Below, one piece after another: positions 32,995 through 41,200 of a stretch of 64,000 nucleotides of DNA. The notes under the pieces were generated by a model, which saw nothing but the letters and a program-made list of their open reading frames with translations, had not been told where the DNA came from and did no database searches. How positions within the stretch are numbered: the first letter of the stretch is position 1; each line of letters starts with the position of its first letter. The translations under genes and the position numbers were made by a program. The DNA comes from Mycobacterium sp. DL (GTDB lineage Bacteria > Actinomycetota > Actinomycetes > Mycobacteriales > Mycobacteriaceae): positions 992,001-1,056,000 of the forward strand of contig NZ_CP155796.1 in the NCBI RefSeq assembly GCF_039729195.1. Direction: 5' to 3'.

Positions 32995-33004
32995 GCCTGC
33001 GCCG

Positions 33005-33859
33005 TCATCGGGCGGCGACGGGCGTCAGCGCGTGGGTCAGGAAGTCGCGCAGTGACGTCGGTGCGCGACCGGTGACGTCGAACACCGTGGAGGTGACGAA
33101 GTCCTGTTCGCCGGCGCGGATCCGCTCATCGAGGGCGGCGAGTCCCGCCGCGAAATCAGCCGAAAGACCCGCTGCGACAAGGCGGTTCGCCAGCGCATCG
33201 GTGGTGATGTCGACATGTCCGACCGGCTCGCCGAGCACCTCCGACACGATGGCCGCAGCCTGCGGATAGGACAGTGCCTCGGGTCCGGTGAGCACCAGGT
33301 CGTCGCCGACGGACTCGACCGACACCAGCGCCTGCACGGCGACCGCGGCGATATCGGCGGCGTCGATGAATCCGAGGCGGCCGTCACCAGTAGCTGTCAT
33401 GACCTCGCGGGATTGCCGGATGCCTTCGGCCAGTGGACTATTGCCGACGAAGTTCTGCATGAACCACGACGGGCGCAGCACCGTGAAGTCGGTGAACAAT
33501 CCGGCGACGACGTCATGGATCTCACCGAGCGCGGGTTCCCCGCGTGCTACCGCCGACGAACTCAACTGCACTACACGGCGCACGCCGCCCGCGGCGGCCT
33601 GCTCGAGAAACGGCCGAACCAGAGGGGCCGGATCGGCCACTCCGACCGGAGCGACGAGATAAACGGCGCGCACATCCGCCAGCGCCGAGGCGAAGGTGGT
33701 GTCGTCGGCCCAGTCGAAGCGCACGGCATCGCCGTCGCCGGTGTCGGGCCGCCGGCTCGCCGCCCGCACCGGATGGCCTCGGCTGCGCAGCCGAGCCACC
33801 ACCTGGCTGCCGGTGTTGCCCGTCGCGCCGGTGACGAGAATCCAACCGTCGTCAGGCAT
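33005..33859 (-). CDS. NmrA-like NAD(P)-binding protein
   Basis: A 284-residue atypical short-chain dehydrogenase: WILVTGATGNTGSQVVARLRSRG is the glycine-rich nucleotide site (GATGNTG), RAASRRPD the NADP-discriminating loop, VVQLSSSAVARGE the middle and LRPSWFMQNFVGN the substrate-region signature of the NmrA/QOR2 group. No YxxxK is needed in NmrA-type sensors. It overlaps the SnoaL-like gene upstream by 8 bp, so the two form an operon divergent from the TetR gene at 34418. Confidence 0.87.
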   Translation of the reverse strand: MPDDGWILVTGATGNTGSQVVARLRSRGHPVRAASRRPDTGDGDAVRFDWADDTTFASALADVRAVYLVAPVGVADPAPLVRPFLEQAAAGGVRRVVQLSSSAVARGEPALGEIHDVVAGLFTDFTVLRPSWFMQNFVGNSPLAEGIRQSREVMTATGDGRLGFIDAADIAAVAVQALVSVESVGDDLVLTGPEALSYPQAAAIVSEVLGEPVGHVDITTDALANRLVAAGLSADFAAGLAALDERIRAGEQDFVTSTVFDVTGRAPTSLRDFLTHALTPVAAR

Positions 33860-34310
33860 TCTGATCCTGCGTGAAACCTGCCATCAGGCTCTCGGCCCCG
33901 CCCATCGCGATGGCGGCGGCCAGCGAATTCCAGTAGTCCCGATAGTGTTCGATGCCGTCGGGGCCGATGGTGATCACCGCGATGTAGTCCATGTGATAGT
34001 CGGTGCCGGTCCGCAGTGCGGCGCCGTCGGCGGTGAACTCCAGGATCACGGTGCCGGGGTCGAGTGTGTGCAGACGTCGATGCTCGGTGATCTCGTCGAG
34101 TCGGATGCTGGCGTTGTAGTCCTTCACGTACTCCCAGACCTCGTCGCGGCTCCGCAGCACGGGGTAGCCGGGTGGGGCGAACGGGAACTCCATCACGCCG
34201 TCGGGTGCCCATTGGTCGGCGAAGGCCCGCATGTCTCTGCGTCGCAAGCTGTCGAGCAGGTCATCGATCACTCGGTCAGCGTGGTCGCGACGTTCGTTGT
34301 CGGTGGACAT
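33852..34310 (-). CDS. SnoaL/NTF2-like fold protein
   Basis: A 152-residue protein from an ATG at 34310: DLLDSLRRRDMRAFADQWAPDGVMEFPFAPPGYPVLRSRDEVWEYVKDY, the NTF2-like cone fold, then HYRDYWNSLAAAIAMGG at the end. Such proteins are small-molecule isomerases, hydrolases or ligand binders. Co-operonic with an NmrA-like reductase and divergent from a TetR repressor with a palindromic site between them, suggesting a small detoxification or modification unit controlled by that TetR. Confidence 0.8.
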   Translation of the reverse strand: MSTDNERRDHADRVIDDLLDSLRRRDMRAFADQWAPDGVMEFPFAPPGYPVLRSRDEVWEYVKDYNASIRLDEITEHRRLHTLDPGTVILEFTADGAALRTGTDYHMDYIAVITIGPDGIEHYRDYWNSLAAAIAMGGAESLMAGFTQDQNA

Positions 34311-34343
34311 TGCTTCCCTTTCGGTCGTTGGGAGTGTTGCGAG

Positions 34344-34358
34344 ACGGAACGGTTCCGT
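34344..34358. promoter_or_regulatory. Probable TetR operator
   Basis: A 15-bp perfect palindrome, ACGGAAC G GTTCCGT, in the 107-bp divergent region between the SnoaL/NmrA operon and the TetR gene. Position and symmetry fit a TetR-dimer site controlling both directions (inferred). Confidence 0.65.
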
Positions 34359-34417
34359 ATCGCGATAGTATGTCGACATGATGCTGACGTCCAGTGGCCC
34401 GCTTGTCAGGGTGCGCA

Positions 34418-35032
34418 ATGTCTGAGGTGACCGCCGGCGGCCGGACCGCACTGAAGGCCGATGTCACCGACGGGATCATCGAAGCGGTGCTCGACGAACT
34501 CGCCGACGTCGGCTACGGCAAGCTCTCGATGGACGGAGTAGCCCGGCGCGCCCGAGCGGGAAAGGCCGCACTGTATCGGCGGTGGCCCTCCAAGCAGGAC
34601 ATGGTGCTCGATGCGGTGACGCGGATCAGCCTCCCGGCGGTGGTGGGCGGCAGCTCGGGGGACCTGGTCACCGACGTCGTCAACCTTGTTCAGAGCGTGG
34701 ACGATTGGCTGAGCAACCCTCGGATGGCGCGGATCCTGCCGGATCTGCTGGCCGAGGCCAAGCGCAACACCAGCCTCGCCGACGCGCTCACCGAGCAGGT
34801 GGGTGTGACCCGTCGTGAGTACGGGCACGCGATGATGCGGGAAGCGGTGAAGCGCGGGGAGCTGAGCGCGGACCTCGACGTCGAGTACGCGCTCGACCTG
34901 GTGGCCGCACCCGTCTTCTGGCGGATCTGCGGCCGCCGTCAGGACACCACGCCGGAGTATCTCGACCGGGTGGTCGACACAGTGCTGCACGCGCTGGGGG
35001 GCGCCACGCCACCCACGTTGAGACTGCGCTGA
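34418..35032 (+). CDS. TetR/AcrR-family regulator (of SnoaL/NmrA operon)
   Basis: A 204-residue TetR protein from the ATG at 34418 (MSEVTAGG). The HTH is GYGKLSMDGVARRARAGKAALYRRWPSKQDMV; the C-terminal domain is the TetR_C_33-like helical bundle (LLAEAKRNTSLADALTEQV). It is divergent from the SnoaL/NmrA operon. The last codons (THR-LEU-ARG-LEU-ARG, stop) lie within a 62-bp repeat, which gives the stop codon. Confidence 0.88.
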   Translation: MSEVTAGGRTALKADVTDGIIEAVLDELADVGYGKLSMDGVARRARAGKAALYRRWPSKQDMVLDAVTRISLPAVVGGSSGDLVTDVVNLVQSVDDWLSNPRMARILPDLLAEAKRNTSLADALTEQVGVTRREYGHAMMREAVKRGELSADLDVEYALDLVAAPVFWRICGRRQDTTPEYLDRVVDTVLHALGGATPPTLRLR

Positions 35033-35078
35033 GGGCGGGCCTCACTCGATTTTCTCCGCCCTGGCTGCAGTCTCAGCG
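35017..35078 (+). repeat. 62-bp palindromic element, copy 8
   Basis: GTTGAGACTGCGCTGAGGG left, CTGGCTGCAGTCTCAGCG right. It encodes the last five residues and the stop of the TetR gene. A lone right-arm copy (GTCGCAGTCTCAAGG, about 35084-35098) follows before the convergent TerC gene. Confidence 0.88.
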
Positions 35079-35113
35079 CGCAGCGTCGCAGTCTCAAGGC
35101 ACGGCGCGGTGTC

Positions 35114-36115
35114 TCAGTGCGGGCTGTTGTCCTCCCGGTGACCGCGCAGTGAACCCGGATGCGCCTTGGCCGTCGGGTCGCGGCGCGTCTTGAGCAGGCT
35201 GGCGACGGTGACGACCGCGAGGATCACCACGATCACCACCAGGCTGACGTAGGTGTCGATCTCGGGGATCTGCGGATTGACGTCGACGTGGCCCCAGTGC
35301 AGCACGAGCTTGACGCCGATGAACGCCAGGATGATCGACAACCCGGTCGACAGGTACACCAGCCGGTCCAGCAGGCCCTTGACGAGGAAGAACAGTGCCC
35401 GCAGGCCCAGCAGCGCAAAGGCGTTCGCGGTGAACACGATGTAGGGCTCGGCGGTGATGCCGAAGACGGCGGGGATGGAGTCCAGCGCGAACAGCAGATC
35501 CACGCTGCCGATCGCGATCAGCACCGCTACCAGCGGCGTGAACATCCGGCGTCCGTCGATGCGGGTGACCAGCTTGCCGCCGTGGTAGTCCTCGGTGACG
35601 GGCAGGAAGCGGCGCGTGGCGCGGACCATGATGTTGTTCTCGATGTCGGGGTCCTCGTCGCGATGCCGGAACAGCTGGATCGCGGTGAAGATCAGCAGCA
35701 GGCCGAACACCAGGAACATGAACGAGAACAGCGACAGCAACGTCGCTCCCAGCACGATGAAGATCGCGCGCATGATCAGGGCCAGGATGATGCCGAACGT
35801 CAGGACCTTGTGCTGATGCTCTTCGGGCACCGCGAACGTCGCCATGATGATCACGAACACGAAGAGGTTGTCGACCGACAGGCTCTTCTCGACGATGTAG
35901 CCGGCGAAGTACTCGGTGCCTAAGGTGCCGCCGTAGGTCGCGGTGAACCACACGCCGAACAACACGGCGACCATGATGTAGAACACCGACCATGCGGTGG
36001 CTTCCTTGAACCCGACGCGGTGGGGCCGGATGGCCGCCAGGGTGAGGTCCAGGGCGAGCAGGGCGATGATCACGCCGATCGTCGCACCCCATACCCACGG
36101 GCTGATATCGAGCAT
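35114..36115 (-). CDS. terC: TerC/Alx-family membrane protein
   Basis: A 333-residue protein from the ATG at 36115 (MLDISPWVWGATIGVIIALLALDL). About nine TM segments; family marks are EYFAGYIVEKSLSVDNLFVFVIIM, where acidic residues in the membrane (E, D) are conserved, and AIGSVDLLFALDSIPAVFGIT, the second D-rich repeat. TerC/Alx proteins export Mn2+ or insert metals during protein export. In other bacteria, alx is controlled by a yybP-ykoY riboswitch; I looked upstream and saw no convincing one. Divergent from YceI. Confidence 0.9.
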   Translation of the reverse strand: MLDISPWVWGATIGVIIALLALDLTLAAIRPHRVGFKEATAWSVFYIMVAVLFGVWFTATYGGTLGTEYFAGYIVEKSLSVDNLFVFVIIMATFAVPEEHQHKVLTFGIILALIMRAIFIVLGATLLSLFSFMFLVFGLLLIFTAIQLFRHRDEDPDIENNIMVRATRRFLPVTEDYHGGKLVTRIDGRRMFTPLVAVLIAIGSVDLLFALDSIPAVFGITAEPYIVFTANAFALLGLRALFFLVKGLLDRLVYLSTGLSIILAFIGVKLVLHWGHVDVNPQIPEIDTYVSLVVIVVILAVVTVASLLKTRRDPTAKAHPGSLRGHREDNSPH

Positions 36116-36256
36116 CTGGTCCGCTGACCTCCGTCTTGTCGAATTTCCTCCATATTTACGGGGGATGCGCGACCCGTCAAAGTCCGGCGCGTCTGGTCGC
36201 CGAATCGTAAGGTTCGCCACACCGGAGCGCCCGGTCGATAGCGCTACATTCGGCTG

Positions 36257-36802
36257 ATGGCGACCACGGTGTGGAGACTGGATTCCGCGGACGGTCAGTT
36301 GCTGGTGACGACCGGAGTCGCGGGCCCGGCGGCGAAGATGGGTCACCGGTTGACGCTGTCGCTGACCTGGGAGGCGACCGTGCAATGGGTCGACGACGCA
36401 CCGTCCGAGGTCGAGTTCGTCGCCGACGTCGGCTCTCTGCAGGTGCTGCGCGGCGACGGCGGTGTCAAGGGCCTGACGAGCCCGGAGAAGGCGCTGGCGC
36501 GATCGAACGCGCTGAAGGTGTTCGACGCCGGCCGGTATCCGCAGATCCGCTTTCACGCCGCCGACATCACACGCGCCGGCGACGGCTACCGCCTCACCGG
36601 CACGCTGGAAATCCACGGCACCACGCGCCCGCACGTCGTGGACCTGCAGGTGGAGGATCTCGGCGACACCTCGCGGATGTCGTGCGAAGGCCAGGTCAGG
36701 CACTCCGACTTCGGTCTGAAGCCGTACTCGTTGATGATGGGTGCGATGAAAGTCACCGACGAGGTGACGGTGTCGTTCAGCGCTGAGCGCGCCACGGGTT
36801 AG
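36257..36802 (+). CDS. YceI-family lipid-binding-like protein
   Basis: A 181-residue protein of the YceI fold: WRLDSADGQLLVTTGVAGPAAKMGHRLTL, where the usual 'SHF' start is replaced by GHRL; FDAGRYPQIRFHAADITRAGDGYRLTGTLEIHGTTRPHVV is the family hallmark. No signal peptide is visible, unlike E. coli YceI, so it is probably cytoplasmic. YceI proteins form a beta barrel binding polyisoprenoids. Single gene between terC and the kinase. Confidence 0.87.
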   Translation: MATTVWRLDSADGQLLVTTGVAGPAAKMGHRLTLSLTWEATVQWVDDAPSEVEFVADVGSLQVLRGDGGVKGLTSPEKALARSNALKVFDAGRYPQIRFHAADITRAGDGYRLTGTLEIHGTTRPHVVDLQVEDLGDTSRMSCEGQVRHSDFGLKPYSLMMGAMKVTDEVTVSFSAERATG

Positions 36803-36877
36803 CAGTCACGTCCCGCGGGAACCCTGATCGGGCCGTGGAGACCCGCTGCGCGTGTCGCGAGAGGAGGAGCAACGTAG

Positions 36878-38374
36878 ATGAACCCGAACGGCGTCGCTCG
36901 TCTGGGCACCCGCTTTGGTCCCTATGAACTGCAGTCGCTGATCGGCGTCGGCGGGATGGGCGAGGTCTACCGCGCCTACGACACCGTCCGCGAGCGGGTC
37001 GTGGCCATCAAGCTGCTGCGGGCCGACATGGCCGCCGACCCGAGCTTCCAGCAGCGCTTCCGGCGTGAGTCACGCATCGCCGCGAGACTGCAGGACCCCC
37101 ACGTGATCCCGGTGCACGACTTCGGCGAGATCGACGGCGTGCTCTACATCGACATGCGCCTGGTCGAGGGCGCCAGCCTCAAGGACGAGTTGCGTGTCGC
37201 CGGTGCGCTGCCGGCGGCGCGCACGGTGTCGCTGATCGGTCAGGTCGCGACCGCGGTGGACGCCGCCCATGCCAGCGGCCTCGTACATCGCGACATCAAG
37301 CCGGAGAACGTGCTGCTGACCCCCGACGATTTTGTCTACCTGGTCGACTTCGGCATCGCTCAGGGCGGCGGTGAGGCGAACGTCACCAGCACCGGGCTGG
37401 TCATCGGATCCTGCGCGTACATGGCTCCCGAGCGGCTCAACGGCGTACGCGGCGGCCCGCCGTCGGACGTGTACTCGCTGACGTGCATGGTGTTCGAATG
37501 CCTCACCGGCCGGTCGCCGTTCCAATCCGGTGACCTGCGGGAGGTGATGGCCGCACACCTGTTCTCCGCGCCGCCACGGCCGAGCGCGGTGCGGCCCGGC
37601 ATCAACCCCGCGTTCGACGACGTGATCGCACGCGGCATGGCCAAGAACCCCGCGGAGCGGTACCCGTCGGCCGGCGCACTCGCCAAGGCGGTCGCCGCGG
37701 CTGCCCATGCGCCGGTGTCGGCAGCGCGAGCCCCTGTTGCGGCGGCGCGGCCGGGTCCGCCGCCGAGCACCCGTCAGTTCTCGACCGCGGATCCGAACCC
37801 GGCTGCGTCCGGCCCCGTTCGGCAGGCCCTGCGGCCGCCGCCTCCCGCACCGCGGCCCCGCCGGTCGCATGTCGCTCCGATGTTGGTGATCGCCACGGTG
37901 CTGCTGTTCGGGGTGGCCGCGCTGTTGGCAGCCATTCTGGTGTCCGGCTCCGACAGCGGGGGGTCCGAGCCCGGGATCGCCGCCCCGTCACCGCCGAATC
38001 CGGGCAGCACGCCCGAGGCGACCACGACGGCCGAAGCGACCGCGATCGCCGGCGTCTCGGGAACCGACGGCCAGGGCTTCATCGGCCACACGGCGCGCTG
38101 CGAGGAGGGGACCTCGCCCGTCGCCGCGATCAGGACGGCTAGCTCGCTGGCCGTGATCTGCGAGGACTCGTCCGGGGACTACTCCTACCGCGGAGAACGG
38201 CTGCGTGACGGCGCGAACCTGCAACTGGAGAATGCCAGACGTTCCCGTGGTGGGTTCGAGGCAAGAAATCCCGCCGATGGCGCGCGGTACCTGGTGCAGC
38301 CCGACATGCTGACGATCTCGAGCAACGGCCGAGTGGACTCCGCGGAGCCGGCGCTGGAATACGGTACGGGATAA
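36878..38374 (+). CDS. Membrane Ser/Thr protein kinase (Pkn family)
   Basis: A 498-residue Hanks-type kinase with GAGAGGAGGA as Shine-Dalgarno. Kinase domain ~15-275: glycine loop GVGGMGEVY (23-31), VAIK (Lys45), catalytic loop HRDIKPEN (~138-145), DFG in LVDFGIAQ, APE in YMAPERL. A Pro/Ala-rich juxtamembrane linker (~275-325) leads to one TM helix (VIATVLLFGVAALLAAILV). The external ~130 residues include paired cysteines (ARCEEGTS, VICEDSSG) and a beta-rich YLVQPDMLTI end; this is not PASTA or NHL. The ligand is unknown. Close convergent neighbour 4 bp away. Confidence 0.92.
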   Translation: MNPNGVARLGTRFGPYELQSLIGVGGMGEVYRAYDTVRERVVAIKLLRADMAADPSFQQRFRRESRIAARLQDPHVIPVHDFGEIDGVLYIDMRLVEGASLKDELRVAGALPAARTVSLIGQVATAVDAAHASGLVHRDIKPENVLLTPDDFVYLVDFGIAQGGGEANVTSTGLVIGSCAYMAPERLNGVRGGPPSDVYSLTCMVFECLTGRSPFQSGDLREVMAAHLFSAPPRPSAVRPGINPAFDDVIARGMAKNPAERYPSAGALAKAVAAAAHAPVSAARAPVAAARPGPPPSTRQFSTADPNPAASGPVRQALRPPPPAPRPRRSHVAPMLVIATVLLFGVAALLAAILVSGSDSGGSEPGIAAPSPPNPGSTPEATTTAEATAIAGVSGTDGQGFIGHTARCEEGTSPVAAIRTASSLAVICEDSSGDYSYRGERLRDGANLQLENARRSRGGFEARNPADGARYLVQPDMLTISSNGRVDSAEPALEYGTG

Positions 38375-38378
38375 CGGA

Positions 38379-38735
38379 TCACGCGGCGTACCGATAGTCG
38401 GTGTCGGTCTCGTCGTCCTCCTGGGCAGAATGGCCCTGTGCGGGGCGGTAATTCAGCAGATACCGGTCGATCTGCACCCTGCGTAGCGGTTGCGCCCAGA
38501 TGTTTGCGCCGTCGGTGGGATTGCCACTTTCATCCGACGCTGCGAGTTCGCGTGCGCCGGCGCGGAACCCGACGACGGCCGCGGTGAACAGCGTCACCAA
38601 CACGGCGCCGGCGGCCCCGGTGAAGCGACTCCCCGTCGCCAGGGCGTACACGAACATCCCCAGCGCCGCGAACCCCGCCAACAGGGTGAGGTACGCCACG
38701 TACGTGCGCGACATTCGTCGTACTGCGTTGAACAC
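38379..38735 (-). CDS. Small membrane protein controlled by divergent TetR
   Basis: A 118-residue protein with two TM helices (YVAYLTLLAGFAALGMFVYALATG; GAAGAVLVTLFTAAVVGFRAGA) and a charged cytoplasmic tail (DRYLLNYRPAQGHSAQEDDETDTDYRYAA). It starts with GTG after GAGAGGG. No family recognised. It is divergent from a TetR gene with overlapping palindromes in the 60-bp gap, so it is probably that repressor's target. Confidence 0.68.
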   Translation of the reverse strand: MFNAVRRMSRTYVAYLTLLAGFAALGMFVYALATGSRFTGAAGAVLVTLFTAAVVGFRAGARELAASDESGNPTDGANIWAQPLRRVQIDRYLLNYRPAQGHSAQEDDETDTDYRYAA

Positions 38736-38758
38736 TTTTTGACCCTCTCTCTCGACAA

Positions 38759-38783
38759 TACGCTACGCGTAGCGTAGCGCTAC
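38759..38783. promoter_or_regulatory. TetR operator: two overlapping palindromes
   Basis: An 18-bp perfect palindrome (TACGCTACG / CGTAGCGTA, 38759-38776) overlaps a 10-bp one (GTAGCGCTAC, 38774-38783), just upstream of the TetR gene start. A further GTAGCG half-site abuts the GTG. Probably autoregulatory and controlling the divergent membrane gene. Confidence 0.75.
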
Positions 38784-38795
38784 GGTGGGTGTAGC

Positions 38796-39383
38796 GTGAA
38801 ACCGACCGCGGATATTCCATCGGTGAGGGGAGAGCGGATGGCGCAGCGCCGTGACGTCGACGACGGCATCCGTGAAGCGACCCTGGAACTCCTGCGAACA
38901 AAAGGCCCGCGCGCGGTGACGGTCGAGGCGGTCGCAGCACGGTCGGGCATCGCCAAGACCACGATCTACCGGCGGCACCGAGACCGGCGGGACATGTTGT
39001 CGCAGGCGCTGTCTGAGGTGACGACACCAGAACCGCTGCCACCGCAGACCGCGGCCGCTGATCGGCTCCGCTGGGTGATCACGCAGGCAGTCAAGGCGGT
39101 GGAGGACGGCATCGGGTTCGGTGGCTTCGCCGCGATGCTCACCACCGAGGATCCGGAGTTCACCGACCTCTTCCGCCAGATCCTCGTGGCTCAGCGTGCC
39201 CAACTGGAATCGGTGATCAACGCGGACAAAGCCGACGGATCGATGCGTCCCGACGTCGACGCCGCAACGCTCATCGACGCGGTGGTCGGTGCGCACATCG
39301 CCGAGCGCGCCCGCACGGGGCGGGTGGCAGACGACTGGGAGATGCGGTTGTTCGAGCTCTTCTGGCCCGTGGTGCGCGCCTGA
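38796..39383 (+). CDS. TetR/AcrR-family regulator
   Basis: A 195-residue TetR protein. A GTG start gives MKPTADIPSVRG; an ATG 14 codons in (MAQRRDVDDGI) is an alternative. The HTH is GPRAVTVEAVAARSGIAKTTIYRRHRDRRDML. The C-terminal domain is of the TetR_C_11-like kind (GFGGFAAMLTTEDPEFTDLFRQILV). It sits directly behind the overlapping palindromes at 38759-38783. Confidence 0.88.
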   Translation: MKPTADIPSVRGERMAQRRDVDDGIREATLELLRTKGPRAVTVEAVAARSGIAKTTIYRRHRDRRDMLSQALSEVTTPEPLPPQTAAADRLRWVITQAVKAVEDGIGFGGFAAMLTTEDPEFTDLFRQILVAQRAQLESVINADKADGSMRPDVDAATLIDAVVGAHIAERARTGRVADDWEMRLFELFWPVVRA

Positions 39384-39386
39384 GCG

Positions 39387-39965
39387 CTACGCCATCTTGG
39401 ATTCGAGCACCGAAAGTGCTTCCAGGATGGCTTCTTCGGGCATCGGGTTGTTGTGCGAGAAGGCGATCAACACGCCGACGATGGCCCCGGCCATCACCCG
39501 TCGTTCGGTTTCGTCGCCCGGTACACCGCCACGGCGGGCCAGAGCCTCCTCGATCAGGGCGATCAGCTTGACGTAGGTGGTGTAGATCAGACCCCGCGCC
39601 TCCGGTACCTGGTACAGCATTTGCTGGCCGGTGACGGCATCGTCGCGTTCCTCCGGTGAGTAGGCGCCGAACACCGCAGCGACCGCGTGTCGATAGGCGC
39701 CGACGGTGCTCAGATCGCCGGGCGCGTCGACGAACGCGTCGACGATGGGCGTCGACTGATCGTCGGAGACCAGCAGTGCTTCCTTGATGCCGAAGTGCCG
39801 GTACAGAGTCCGCGGTGAGACCTCGGCAGCGGCGGCGATCTGCTCGACGGTGGTGTTGGCGTACCCCTGCTTGTCGAACAGTCGGAACGCCTCTCGGCGG
39901 ATAGCGAGACGGGTCTGGATCTTCTTGCGCTCCCGCATACCCGGCGGGGGCTCAGGGGTGGGCAT
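39387..39965 (-). CDS. TetR/AcrR-family regulator, second of a tandem pair
   Basis: A 192-residue TetR protein: EAFRLFDKQGYANTTVEQIAAAAEVSPRTLYRHFGIKEALL is a canonical HTH. It overlaps the upstream TetR gene by one base (TGATG), so two different regulators are co-translated. The ligand domain (VFGAYSPEERDDAVTGQQMLYQVPEARGLI) resembles mycobacterial proteins of the MftR/TetR_C_17-like type. Target genes are not evident. Confidence 0.87.
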   Translation of the reverse strand: MPTPEPPPGMRERKKIQTRLAIRREAFRLFDKQGYANTTVEQIAAAAEVSPRTLYRHFGIKEALLVSDDQSTPIVDAFVDAPGDLSTVGAYRHAVAAVFGAYSPEERDDAVTGQQMLYQVPEARGLIYTTYVKLIALIEEALARRGGVPGDETERRVMAGAIVGVLIAFSHNNPMPEEAILEALSVLESKMA

Positions 39966-40570
39966 CAGGCCGCATCCGCACCCAACGCCCGCGCGGCGAA
40001 ACCGAGGATCGGCTTCTCCAGAGCGAGGATGGACTTTGCGTCGCCGGCGGCGAGACCGTGGGTGACCAGCGTCGAGATGCTCCGGACGAGCGCCTGGCAG
40101 GCGAAACGATCAGACTTGCTGCGCGCGTTGAAGACCCTGGCGACACCGTCGACGAAGTCCTGCTGAAGTGCGAGCCGACGACGCATGGCCTCTGGGCCCG
40201 CCGCGAAGACCTCGAGCAGGTAGAGCCGAGCGGTCGCGGGATCCGAGGCCACGAACCCGAGGTACTTGTGCAGCATGGTGGCGAAACGCTGCATCGGGGT
40301 TCCGGCTTCAGGTGCGGTCAGGATGAACTCGATGACCAGGCCCTGCATTCGTTCATAGCCGGCCATGAAGCAATCCTGTTTGGAATCGAAGTGCTGGTAA
40401 AAGGTAGACCTCGATACCTTCGCGTGCTTTATCAAATCGTCGACCGTGGTGTTGCTGTAGCCATTCTTGCCCATCACCTCGGCGAGCGCCTGCAAGAGTC
40501 GCCTTTTCTGATTGGCGGCTACCTCGTCACGGGTCAGATGGTGGCGACCAGAAGCCAGCCGCTCGGCCAT
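39965..40570 (-). CDS. TetR/AcrR-family regulator, first of a tandem pair
   Basis: A 201-residue TetR protein from the ATG at 40570 (MAERLASGRHHLTRDEVAANQKRRLL). HTH: KNGYSNTTVDDLIKHAKVSRSTFYQHFDSKQDCF. The ligand domain includes ASDPATARLYLLEVFAAGPEAMRRR, common among mycobacterial lipid/steroid-responsive TetRs. An upstream extension of the frame has poor coding character. It heads an operon with the second TetR. Confidence 0.87.
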   Translation of the reverse strand: MAERLASGRHHLTRDEVAANQKRRLLQALAEVMGKNGYSNTTVDDLIKHAKVSRSTFYQHFDSKQDCFMAGYERMQGLVIEFILTAPEAGTPMQRFATMLHKYLGFVASDPATARLYLLEVFAAGPEAMRRRLALQQDFVDGVARVFNARSKSDRFACQALVRSISTLVTHGLAAGDAKSILALEKPILGFAARALGADAA

Positions 40571-41086
40571 GCGGAGGTCTCCCTCTCTCGTTGCGGCCAA
40601 CAGCGTCGGCTCAGTTCGGTCGTACCCCCGGTTGCCGGTAAGTATAGGTCGGTGCACACAGTGCCGGCGGTGATCCCCGCCCGCGGTTGTCTCGACCACT
40701 CAATTCGACTAGGTCGCTCAGCGAACAGCTGACCCGCGGGTTGATCGTGGAGGAATTAGCTGCAGGGCACTGTGACCACTCCGCCGAGTGCCCGACACCG
40801 CGCAGCAACCACCCATGATTCGATCGGCCACGCCGGAAAAGTGTTGTCCGTGGGACGCTCCCGTACCGCATAAGCCCGGGGAGCGAACCCCTGGGGTCGC
40901 GTGCTTCGAGAACTTGTTCACTCTTCGAAAACACGGACGTTTATGTACGATATGCGTGGTTTCGGAGGTCGGGTCGGAATCAGCGGGGCGCGCGCAATTG
41001 AGGGGTTGAGCGACGCCTGAGAGGTGGCGCGTCGGTCTCTGGTGTTCCCGGATGGGGGAGGACGGATCACCAGAGCCGACGACGCC
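40571..41086. other. Long intergenic stretch upstream of the TetR pair
   Basis: About 515 bp without a convincing gene. Short frames on both strands have neither start signals nor plausible protein sequence. I looked in all three minus frames for a jetD remnant downstream of jetC and saw none. Parts are less GC-rich (about 40900-40960). Confidence 0.55.
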
Positions 41087-41148
41087 GTCGAGACTGCGCT
41101 GGCGGCGGCCGCTTCTCGCGCTTTTCCGCCGGGGGTGCAGTCTCAACG
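41087..41148 (+). repeat. 62-bp palindromic element, copy 9
   Basis: GTCGAGACTGCGCTGGCGG left, GGGGGTGCAGTCTCAACG right. It lies just downstream of jetC (46 bp from its stop) and runs directly into a short tandem repeat. Confidence 0.88.
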
Positions 41149-41200
41149 TGAGGGCCTACACGTCAACGTGAGGGCTACACGTCAACGGGAGGGCTACACG
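41143..41200. repeat. Three tandem 19-20-bp units at the jetC 3' end
   Basis: Units TCAACGTGAGGGCCTACACG (41143-41162), TCAACGTGAGGGCTACACG (41163-41181) and TCAACGGGAGGGCTACACG (41182-41200). The first shares its TCAACG with the right arm of the 62-bp element; the third contains the jetC stop (41194-41196). Looks like replication slippage at the element boundary. Confidence 0.85.

Noticed and set aside
36116-36256. Possible yybP-ykoY (Mn2+) riboswitch before terC
   Set aside because: I looked for the conserved internal-loop motifs and could not find them; the leader is too short and dissimilar.
40718-41146. 142-codon minus-strand frame downstream of jetC as a jetD remnant
   Set aside because: Composition is not protein-like and it crosses the 62-bp element; no TOPRIM or winged-helix motif.
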